64,000 bases of DNA, from positions 310,001 to 374,000 of the forward strand of contig CAVXFL010000016.1 of NCBI GenBank assembly GCA_963761015.1, written 5' to 3'. The notes beneath the pieces were generated by a model. It had not been told where the DNA came from. It did no database searches and was given only the letters and a program-made list of their open reading frames with translations. The number at the start of each line of letters is the position of its first letter. Position 1 is the stretch's first letter. The position numbers and the translations under genes were made by a program. This DNA is from CAVXFL01 sp963761015. Lineage in GTDB: Bacteria > Pseudomonadota > Alphaproteobacteria > Acetobacterales > Acetobacteraceae. Positions 57,412 to 64,000 of this stretch are shown here, one piece after another.

Positions 57412-58683
57412 ATGAAACTCACGGATCGGGCAGTGGAAGCGGCGCGGTGCCCCGAAGGGCGCAAGGACATCCTGATCTTCGATGCCGCGCTGAAGGGCTT
57501 CGGGCTGCGCGTCACGGCGGCGGGGAAGCGGGTGTTCATCTTCCAATATCGCAACGGCGCCAAGGTGCGTCGCACCGCGCTCGGCGCCTGGGGAACCGAC
57601 CTGACGGCAACCCAAGCCCGCAAGAAGGCCGAGGGCTTGCGCGGGCAGGTGCGCGATCGGCGCGACCCGGTTGCGGAGCGCCGGGCAGCACTGGCGGAAA
57701 CGCTGGTCGCGGAGAACGCAGCCAAGGCCGCGGCGGCAGCCGCTGGCTACACCGTGGACGTGCTGATCGACAACTGGACGGAGGACCGCTTGAAGGAGCG
57801 TTCCGCGTCCTATCGGAGGCGAGTGCCCGGAGAGTTGCGCCGGGCGCTCAGGGCTTGGCTGGACACACCGGCGGAGGCGCTGACGCGCGCCGATGCCGTG
57901 CGCGTGCTCGACGCGGTCAAGTCCGGATCAGGGCCGGTCGCGGCGAACCGGCTGCGGGCCGAGGCGCGTGCCTGCTGGTCCTGGGCGACGCAGCGCGGCG
58001 CCTTGCCGACGAACCCCTGGAAAGCCACGCCGCGCCCGCTGGAACGCGAAACCGCCCGCGAGCGGGTTCTCTCCGATGCCGAGCTGGGCGGGCTCTACGC
58101 CGCGGCCGAGACGCTGGGCGAGCCTTGGGCGCCCCTGGTCCGGTTGTTGCTCTTGACCGGCCAGCGCCGCGGCGAAGTCGCCGGCATGCGCTGGGATGAA
58201 CTCGACCTCGATGCGGGAACCTGGTCGCTGCCGGGTAGCCGGACCAAGAACGGCCGGCCGCACACGCTGCCGCTGCCGGAACCCGCGCTGGAGATCCTGT
58301 CGAGCATCAAACGCCGCCACAGCGCCAAGCTGGTGTTCGAGGGGCCGCGCAAGACCGCGCCCTCCGGGTTCGGCAAGGTGAAGGCCCGGCTCGACGCGGC
58401 GCTGGCCGGAGCTGCGCCGGAGGGGCGCGCGCCGCAGCCATGGGTGTTGCACGACATCCGCCGATCCGTGGCAACCGGCTTGCAGCGGCTCGGGGTGCGG
58501 CTGGAAGTGACCGAGGCGATTTTGAACCACGTCAGCGGCAGCCGAAGCGGCATCGTCGGCGTGTATCAGCGCCACGGCTGGGAGCGCGAGAAAGCGGAAG
58601 CGTTGTGCGCCTGGACGGTGCATGTATTGCGCTGCGCCGAGGGGCGCTGCGAGATTTCCAACGTGGTGCAGTTGCGCGCCTGA
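57412..58683 (+). CDS. tyrosine-family site-specific integrase
   Basis: 423 residues from the ATG at 57412 (GGAGG 5 bases upstream). An N-terminal DUF4102 arm-binding domain (MKLTDRAVEAARCPEG, GFGLRVTAAGKRVF) leads to a SAM-like core-binding domain and the catalytic domain with Arg in LLLTGQRRGEVAGM, Lys in RTKNGRPHTLPLP, HxxR in VLHDIRRSVATGL, His in ILNHVSGSRSGIVG and the nucleophile Tyr in GVYQRHGW. It lies 187 bases inside the left att site and should recombine tRNA-Phe. Confidence 0.93.
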   Translation: MKLTDRAVEAARCPEGRKDILIFDAALKGFGLRVTAAGKRVFIFQYRNGAKVRRTALGAWGTDLTATQARKKAEGLRGQVRDRRDPVAERRAALAETLVAENAAKAAAAAAGYTVDVLIDNWTEDRLKERSASYRRRVPGELRRALRAWLDTPAEALTRADAVRVLDAVKSGSGPVAANRLRAEARACWSWATQRGALPTNPWKATPRPLERETARERVLSDAELGGLYAAAETLGEPWAPLVRLLLLTGQRRGEVAGMRWDELDLDAGTWSLPGSRTKNGRPHTLPLPEPALEILSSIKRRHSAKLVFEGPRKTAPSGFGKVKARLDAALAGAAPEGRAPQPWVLHDIRRSVATGLQRLGVRLEVTEAILNHVSGSRSGIVGVYQRHGWEREKAEALCAWTVHVLRCAEGRCEISNVVQLRA

Positions 58684-58933
58684 TCGAAGATCATCGGCGG
58701 CTTCTGCGCTGCCGCATCCGGCGAGGCGTTGCCAAAGTGCGACATTTGCGCAGCATTCGCATGGTCACTGTTTCGCCATGACAGTGACCGCACGTGCTGT
58801 TTCGTATCGTTTGGCATCGTTTCACGCACGCGATCGGGCGGCATCAAATTCTTTGCGCTTCGAGCCGCCTTTCCCCTGTAGTAGATGGATGCCCCGGCGG
58901 CGTACACCGCACCGAGTCGCAACGGGGTAGCCC

Positions 58934-59162
58934 ATGACACAAGAAACGCAACGAATTCTTCGATGAAACGGCAACCGCTCGCTTTATGAACATGTCGCGC
59001 CGAACCTTGCAGCGTTGGCGGAACACGGGCGAAGGACCCGCCTTCACGCGATGCGGTGCCCGGCGGGTGATCTACGACCGCGCGCTGGTCGAGCAGTGGA
59101 TGGCGGCGCGGACCTACGCGAGCCATGCCGCCGAGATGGCGCAAGGCGCCCCGCTGAAATAA
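58934..59162 (+). CDS. AlpA-like helix-turn-helix regulator/excisionase (one frameshift near start)
   Basis: From ATG 58986 the protein is 58 residues: MNMSRRTLQRWRNTGEGPAF, then TRCGARRVIYDRALVEQWMAAR, the AlpA/MerR-like DNA-binding fold of excisionases. Typical members begin with a further 17 residues; these are readable as KRNEFFDETATARF in frame but lack an ATG unless one extra A at 58941-58942 is removed, which would place the start at 58934. Position after the integrase supports an excision or regulatory role. Confidence 0.65.
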
Positions 59163-59354
59163 AGCCGCCGGCCGCGAGTTGGCGGGACCGGCGGCGGTAG
59201 GATTTCAAGGTCAACAGCGCCTTATCACACGCGCCGTGCTCGCGCCAACGGCGGAGCCGCACACGCGGAACCGTTCAATGAGCAGCAACCGCAGCCGTGC
59301 CGCGCGCGAGCGGCACGAAGCCGTAGCAAGCGCGCCACGACTACGCCTCCGTAT

Positions 59355-59630
59355 GTGTCGATCCCAACGACCTTCCTCGCGACACAACGGATGCGGCGCT
59401 GCTCAGGTTTTGCAGTCCGCGTGCTGCTGCGCGCCGAAGCAGATTGGACACCGAACGGCCCAGTCCCGATTCCGCAAAACCGCATCGCCGAGAACCTGAG
59501 GATCGCGCCGCGCCGGGTTTGTGCGGCCATTCGCGAGCTGATTGCTGCCGGCATGCTGGAGGAGCGAGACAAGGCGATACGGCCGGGGTGCATGGGCTGC
59601 ACCGGCCAAGGCAAGGCCGCCACGTTGTAA
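59355..59630 (+). CDS. small helix-turn-helix-like protein of the element
   Basis: 91 residues. PIPQNRIAENLRIAPRRVCAAIRELIAAGMLEERD resembles a winged helix. The N-terminus is Arg-rich and less convincing, so an upstream frame disturbance is possible. A Cys pair in GCMGCTGQG ends the protein. No family assignment. Low certainty. Confidence 0.35.
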   Translation: MSIPTTFLATQRMRRCSGFAVRVLLRAEADWTPNGPVPIPQNRIAENLRIAPRRVCAAIRELIAAGMLEERDKAIRPGCMGCTGQGKAATL

Positions 59631-59882
59631 CTGCTCACCCCGGTGTGGGTAGTGGCTGGGTGAGCAGGGCGGTGCGGACGGCACCGAGTATGGCAGTTCG
59701 GTTGGCCTTGGCGGTGCTGACGATGGAGCGGAATGCGGCGTAGGTCTCGGCCCCCCACTCGCAGCGGAAACCGTTGGTGACCTTGCGGAAGATCACGCTG
59801 GGGCGGAGGTTCCGCTCGGAGATGTTGTTGGTGAACCGTACCGGGTTTCCCGGAGGCTCTGATCCTTGAGAGGATGTGGGCT

Positions 59883-60215
59883 ATGGAGAAGCAGAAGACA
59901 TCGGTACGATATTCGCCTGAAGTTCGCGCCCGTGCGGTGCGGATGGTGCTGGAGCACGGCGGCGATCACGCCTCGCAGTGGGGGGCGATTGGCTCGATCG
60001 CGGCAAAGATTGGCTGCACGGGCGAGACACTGCGGAAATGGGTTCGGCAGGCGGAGCGTGACCAAGGGATCCGGCCTGGGCTGACCAGTGACGAGCGGGA
60101 CCAGATGAAGGCGCTGGAACGAGAGAACCGTGAACTCCGCCAGGCCAACGAGATCCTGCGCAAGGCGTCGGCCTATTTTGCGGCGGCGGAGCTCGACCGC
60201 CGGTCGAAACCATGA
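59883..60215 (+). CDS. IS3 transposase OrfA
   Basis: 110 residues. Helix-turn-helix DNA-binding part with SVRYSPEVRARAVRMVLEHG and IGCTGETLRKWVRQAE, then a leucine-zipper coiled coil MKALERENRELRQANEILRKA. It overlaps orfB by 4 bases, as in IS3 elements that use programmed frameshifting or reinitiation. Confidence 0.92.
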   Translation: MEKQKTSVRYSPEVRARAVRMVLEHGGDHASQWGAIGSIAAKIGCTGETLRKWVRQAERDQGIRPGLTSDERDQMKALERENRELRQANEILRKASAYFAAAELDRRSKP

Positions 60216-61118
60216 TCGCGTTCATCGACGCGCATCGCGAGGTCCATGGAGTCGAGCCGATCTGCCGCGTGCTGCCGATCGCCCCATCGACCTACCACGA
60301 GCACGCCCGGCGCCGGGCTGTTCCGGACCGTCTCCCATCCCGCGCGAAGCGCGATGCCCGGCTTCGGCCGGAGGTCAGCCGGGTCTGGGGGGAGAATTTC
60401 CAGGTCTACGGCGTGCGAAAAGTTTGGCGGCAACTCCGCCGCGAAGGAACCGCGATCGCACGCTGCACGACGGCGCGATTGATGCGGCAGATGGGGCTTT
60501 CGGGTGCGATGCGCGGAAAGCCCGTGAAGACAACCATCAGCAACAAAGCGACGCCCTGCCCACGCGACAAGGTGAACCGGCATTTCCATGCACCCCGGCC
60601 GAACGCCCTCTGGCTGTCGGATTTCACCTATGTCGCCACCTGGCAGGGCTTCGTCTACGTCGCCTTCGTGATCGATGTCTTTGCCCGGCGCATCGTTGGC
60701 TGGCGGGCCTCGCGATCAGCTCAGACCGGCTTCGTTCTTGATGCCCTGGAGCAGGCTCTCTGCGACCGGCGACCCGTCCGGAAGGATGGGCTCGTCCATC
60801 ACAGCGATAGGGGCACGCAATATGTCTCGAATTCGCTACACCGAGCACTTGGCCGAAGCTGGCATCGAGCCCTCGGTCGGCAGCGTCGGCGACAGTTACG
60901 ACAATGCGCTGGCCGAGACGATCATCGGTCTGTTCAAAGCCGAGCTGATCCATCGGCGCGGTCCCTGGCGCAACGCTGAAGCCGTGGAATTCGCCACCCT
61001 CGAATGGGTGGACTGGTTCAACCATCGGCGGCTGCTCGAGCCTATCGGCAACATTCCACCGGCCGAAGCCGAAGCGCGATACTATGAACGACTGAGCCAG
61101 CTGCCTATGGTCGCCTGA
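60212..61118 (+). CDS. IS3 transposase OrfB, DDE integrase (one frameshift)
   Basis: About 302 residues after correction. Catalytic residues are D in LWLSDFTYVATWQG, D in VHHSDRGTQYVS and E in NALAETIIGLFKAE. An extra A at 60830-60831 (TCGAATTCG) separates the second and third; corrected, it reads QYVSIRYTEHLAEAGIEPSVG. If the insertion is real, this copy cannot transpose alone. Confidence 0.88.
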
Positions 61119-61409
61119 CTCAAACTCAACCGCCTCCGGGAAACCCGGTACGGTTCATTGGTGTACGGCACGTCGCGGTTGGTAACGAACACGAACAAGT
61201 GCGCGCGATTGGCCCCGATGCGCTTGCGTAACTTGCGTCCCGGCTCACCGATCGGGCCGGCCCAGGCCGCTCCGTCACCAAGGTGAGCAATTACTCGAAA
61301 ACCCCAGGGTCGCGCTATAGGGCGCTTCCCGGTAGTGCCGGTATTAGGGAGGGCGGGCGACATCGACGCGGCTGAGGGGTCTATCCCCGCCGAGTCGGGA
61401 GTATGCGAG

Positions 61410-62139
61410 TCAGCGCGGCAGCACCTCCAATTCCTCGATCCGACGCTGCATTTCTTCGATGCGCTGCTGCTGTTCGGTCGCACGTTCCTCCGCCTCGTGT
61501 GCGATCGCATCCTGATGCGCTTCCAGTTCCATAAGCCTGCCCTCGGCAGCTTGGCGCGCGGCCTCTTGCTCAGTTTCCAGGGTATCGAGCCGATGCTGCT
61601 GTTCATCCCGCTTGAATTCCCCGAGAGGATCGGGCTGGGAGAGCCGCAAGGGGGGATTGAGCGAGGGCGAATTCCTCGTAGATGGCACGAGAAGCGGCGC
61701 CAGAGACTGTAGGTTCGCCGCCCTCTGCCTTGGCCTCGCACGCCAACTGCTCGGGCGTCGGCGTGCCTGGCGGATACTTGGCTACCGCCCGCTCATACCG
61801 GCGCCGCAATTCGGGGGGCCAGTCGGCGGGTGGCGGACCGGGCGGGATGGCTGTCTCGCTGGTCAGGCACGGTGTGCCGGGCGTGACGGTGCTGATGAAG
61901 CCGAGAGGTTCGCTGACGGCCGATTGGAGAGCGGTCACGACGGGCGCCGGCGGCTCTGCAATCACGGCCTGCCGCCCGGCGGGCTGGAACAGGGTCGGGT
62001 TCATATGGCTGAACACGCTGGCGAACGTGACCAAGTTGCCGAGGCAGGCACACATAAGGAAGATCCGCGAGAAGGTGTCATCCGACCGCCAAGCAGCGAT
62101 TCCGGTCCCGGCGGCAAAGACGAGGAAAATGAACACCAC
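61410..62139 (-). CDS. membrane-anchored coiled-coil protein of the element (frameshift in a G6 run)
   Basis: About 242 residues after correction. Two N-terminal hydrophobic stretches (MVFIFLVFAAGTGIAA and FLMCACLGNLVTFASVF) precede a Pro-rich part (PPGPPPADWPPELRRRYERA) and a Glu/Gln-rich C-terminal coiled coil (LETEQEAARQAAEGRLMELE). The two parts are in different frames across a run of six G at 61649-61654; five would fuse them as ALAQSPLRLSQPD. No family recognised. Confidence 0.6.
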
Positions 62140-62340
62140 CTACAGGGCCGTCGAGCGGGCAGAGGGCGCGGCGCCGTGAGGGGTGCAGCCCGGAGCACAC
62201 GTCACTGTTCCGATTCCGGAACGTCTTGCCTAATCGGAATCCAGAGATCGGGAAGAGGGTCGAGCGGCGATTTGCGAACCCGGCGATACCCGGTGCCGGG
62301 TGCCACCCTCTGAACCTCCCGATCGAAATGACGGCTCCAG

Positions 62341-62703
62341 TCAACCAGGTGCGACCGGCGCGGGCAATCCAGCTTGACGCAGTAGCGCCGCGACCCGCTG
62401 GCGCCGCTCCGCCGGCTCCAATCGCACTTGCGCCCCCGGCTCAGGCTGGAGGTTGGCGGTGAGACTGGCGCTTAGGGTCGGATGCTGGAACCGAGCGACC
62501 CGCGAGGCGGCTTCCAGGCGCACCAGGAGCGGCAGGCGATGGTCCTGGAAGACCTTGGTCAGAAACGCAAGCGCGTCACCATCGAAGCCGCCATAGCCGC
62601 AAGCGACCAAGACCCGGCGCTTGCGGCTCGATCCCGCTGGATTGCCGGACTGCCCCGGTTGCCACGGCGGACGAAGGTTCGCGGCATTGCCTTTGCCAGC
62701 CAT
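62341..62703 (-). CDS. DUF5681-like small protein
   Basis: 120 residues from the ATG at 62703. The N-terminus RPPWQPGQSGNPAGSSRKRR matches the PWKPGQSGNPAG-type motif of DUF5681 proteins, often in phages and integrated elements. A helical middle FLTKVFQDHRLPLLVRLEAASRVA and a Pro/Arg-rich end follow. Function unknown. Confidence 0.6.
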   Translation of the reverse strand: MAGKGNAANLRPPWQPGQSGNPAGSSRKRRVLVACGYGGFDGDALAFLTKVFQDHRLPLLVRLEAASRVARFQHPTLSASLTANLQPEPGAQVRLEPAERRQRVAALLRQAGLPAPVAPG

Positions 62704-62922
62704 CCGTCCCCCGTGCCCGCTGCCGATCCGGTGCCGAGGATAGCACAACATAGAACCTCGCCCTGCACACGAAGCTCCGGCAATCGGTGCGACTGCGGGT
62801 CAGCTGTCCGGTGCAAATGGGGCTGCGAAATCGGGGCTGATGAGTCCGCCGTGAAGTCCGCAGCGCCAAGGCGGTCGATCTAGCCTAACGTGGCGGCGCG
62901 GATTTCCCCTTTCAAATCAAGG

Positions 62923-62995
62923 TGCCCAGGGGCGGAATCGAACCACCGACACTGCGATTTTCAGTCGCATGCTCTACCAACTGAGCTACCTGGGC
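62923..62995 (-). tRNA. tRNA-Phe (GAA)
   Basis: 73 nt on the minus strand. Acceptor arms GCCCAGG and CCTGGGC pair fully with discriminator A; the 3' flank reads CCT, so the CCA is not encoded. The D-loop has AGCTCAGTTGGTAGAGC, the anticodon loop is CTGAAAA with GAA, and the T-arm has GGTTCGATTCC. The 3' half overlaps the right attachment core (62952-62969) of the element. The RNase G/E stop lies within its first 10 bases. Confidence 0.97.
62952..62969. other. right attachment core (att) in the tRNA-Phe anticodon arm
   Basis: CTGCGATTTTCAGTCGCA is identical to 57208-57225. With the matches on its 3' side it defines the right junction of the element. The core is the anticodon stem-loop, a usual crossover site for tRNA-targeting tyrosine integrases. 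The distance between cores is 5.7 kb. Confidence 0.75.
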
Positions 62996-64000
62996 GCACC
63001 GCCAGGGCCATAGCGCAAGGGCTGCGGGCGATCAACCACCCGCTCCAGGCACCACGCGCCGGACGGCAGTGCCGGGTCGGAGCGCAGCGGCAAGCCGCGG
63101 GCGTTGCGGCGGGCGAACTCGGGCTGCGCCACCGGGTCCGCCTCCAGCGCGGCGATCACGTCCGGCGCCGCCCGCAGCGCGAGGGCAAGCACGGGCGATC
63201 TGGACAACTCGCGTTCGGCGCGCGCCAGGGCTGCCAAGCCGGCGGCATGCGGACCGGCGAGCAGTTCGTGCAACGGCGGATGCACGCGCGGGCGTACAGA
63301 TTTCGGCCAGACCGAGCGCGGTGAAGCCAAGCAGCCGGGGGCGCAGCGGATCATCGGCCAGCGCGGCCGCGAGCGCCGGGCCGAGCGAGGCGCGCCGGCG
63401 CGGCGCCATGCCCGCGAAATCGACCAGGATCGCGCCGGACAGGTTGCGCAGCCGGATCTGGCGCGCGAGCGCCGGGATGACCGAACGGTTCAGCGTTTCC
63501 TGGGCGGCGCGCTTGTCGCGCCGCTCGGCGCTAGCGCCGCCGGCGTCCACGTCAATCGCGGTCAGGGCCGGGGTCGGCCAGAAATGCAGCCGCGCGCCGC
63601 CGGGCAGATCGATGGCAGGGCTGGCGAGGTCCGCCACGACTTGCGCCAGATCGTCGTCGAACGCCTTGCGCACGGGCGCGATCCGCTGGCCCAGCACCGG
63701 CCTGAGGTTTGCCAGCAGCGCCGGGTCATCAACCAGGACGGGCGCATCGGCGTATTGCGCCGCGAATTCCGCAACCGCGCCGGAGCCGCGGCGCAGCAAT
63801 CGAGGTGGTCCACCTATGTTGCCGGACGCCGACTGTTGGTCGGCCGCGAGCCTCGCCGTCAGGCGAGGTCCCTTGCCGCCCTGCGCGGCGCGGGTGACCC
63901 GAACGAGCAGCAGATCGCCGTCGCGCGCGGTCTTGCCGCCTTCCGCGTCGGGCAGAAAGCCCTCCGCCCCTGGCAGGGCGATGAACGCGCCGGCCATTGC
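62986..64000 (-). CDS. ribonuclease E/G family protein (5' end beyond window; one frameshift)
   Basis: The visible part begins inside the S1-like/N-terminal region (MAGAFIALPGAEGFLPDA is an internal segment), so the start is outside. LHFWPTPALTAIDVDAGG holds the catalytic Asp and NRSVIPALARQIRLRNLSGAILVDF is the DNase I-like core. An extra T near 63297 shifts the frame; corrected, VRPRVHPPLHELLAGP continues to a stop at 62986, inside the tRNA-Phe gene. It is short at the C-terminus compared with RNase E, closer to RNase G. Confidence 0.82.

Larger units (their letters stand above)
59832..61157 (+). mobile_element. IS3-family insertion sequence, 1,326 bp
   Basis: Terminal inverted repeats of 26 bp begin TGAACCGTACCGGG at 59832 and end at 61157, with no mismatch seen. 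A 4-bp target duplication TTGG flanks it (59828-59831 and 61158-61161). It carries orfA and orfB with a DDE transposase. The TGAACC ends and 4-bp duplication suggest the IS407/IS51-like part of IS3. It sits inside an IS66 remnant. Confidence 0.93.
59635..61245 (-). pseudogene. IS66-family transposase C-terminal remnant, split by an IS3 element
   Basis: On the minus strand, IGANRAHLFVFVTNRDVPYTN (61161-61245) and NNISERNLRPSVIFRKVTNGF followed by WGAETYAAFRSIVSTAKANR (59635-59831) join exactly once the IS3 element is removed. They match the end of IS66 TnpC. Nothing of the N-terminal two-thirds or the TnpA/TnpB genes was found, so it is a remnant. Confidence 0.85.

Noticed and set aside
60212..61118. 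Programmed frameshift inside IS3 orfB as the cause of its frame break
   Set aside because: IS3 elements shift between orfA and orfB, not between the second and third catalytic residues of orfB, and no slippery heptamer is present.

Overview
The window is GC-rich, densely coded chromosomal DNA of an alphaproteobacterium. SspB of the alphaproteobacterial type, CbpA/CbpM, a YqgE protein and a tetrahydromethanopterin (H4MPT) one-carbon cluster together suggest a methylotrophy-capable Rhodospirillales or Acetobacteraceae-like organism. That placement is an inference from gene content. No rRNA or taxonomic marker is present.

Layout. 1-7.7 kb: ClC chloride channel (cut by the window edge), iron-dependent alcohol dehydrogenase, an SDR, and a queuosine block (tgt, queA, VUT transporter) followed by a VOC protein and sspB. 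7.8-12.1 kb: cca, an ABC exporter, cbpA-cbpM. 12.1-20.1 kb: secreted proteins including a rhodanese-like one, a CHAD protein, Mrp/ApbC ATPase, peroxiredoxin, YqgE, 3-oxoadipyl-CoA thiolase. 20.2-25.7 kb: a damaged multi-PAS hybrid histidine kinase and a large ADP-ribosylglycohydrolase.

25.7-43.5 kb is the core of the window: an H4MPT/methylofuran formaldehyde-oxidation island. Fae condenses formaldehyde with H4MPT, MtdB oxidises methylene-H4MPT, Mch hydrolyses methenyl-H4MPT, and FhcBADC passes the formyl group to a methanofuran-type carrier and releases formate. Around these lie cofactor-synthesis genes: an MfnB-FolB fusion, an MfnE-like kinase, a DmrB-like flavoprotein, beta-RFAP synthase, two ATP-grasp ligases, a pterin dehydratase, and family members without a fixed role (DHPS-like, DUF447, HisA-like, CitG-like, TIGR03123-like). 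Five transcription units can be drawn, two of them divergent from the 38.6 kb gap.

43.5-57.1 kb: an ECF sigma/anti-sigma pair with YceI and cytochrome b561 under matching ECF-type promoters, an SDR, a class V aminotransferase, a HerA-like ATPase, a GGDEF-EAL protein, a LysR regulator flanked by small secreted proteins, a phosphatase and a glycosyltransferase family 9 protein.

57.2-63.0 kb: a small integrated element bounded by a fragment of tRNA-Phe and the intact tRNA-Phe gene. It has a tyrosine integrase, an AlpA-like regulator, an IS3 element sitting inside an IS66 remnant, a coiled-coil membrane protein and a DUF5681-like protein. An RNase G/E family gene runs off the right end.

A striking global feature is that about 17 genes need a one-base frame correction, nearly always removal of one extra base next to an identical base. 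This looks more like residual sequencing insertions than biology, and such genes are annotated here as single frameshifted genes.
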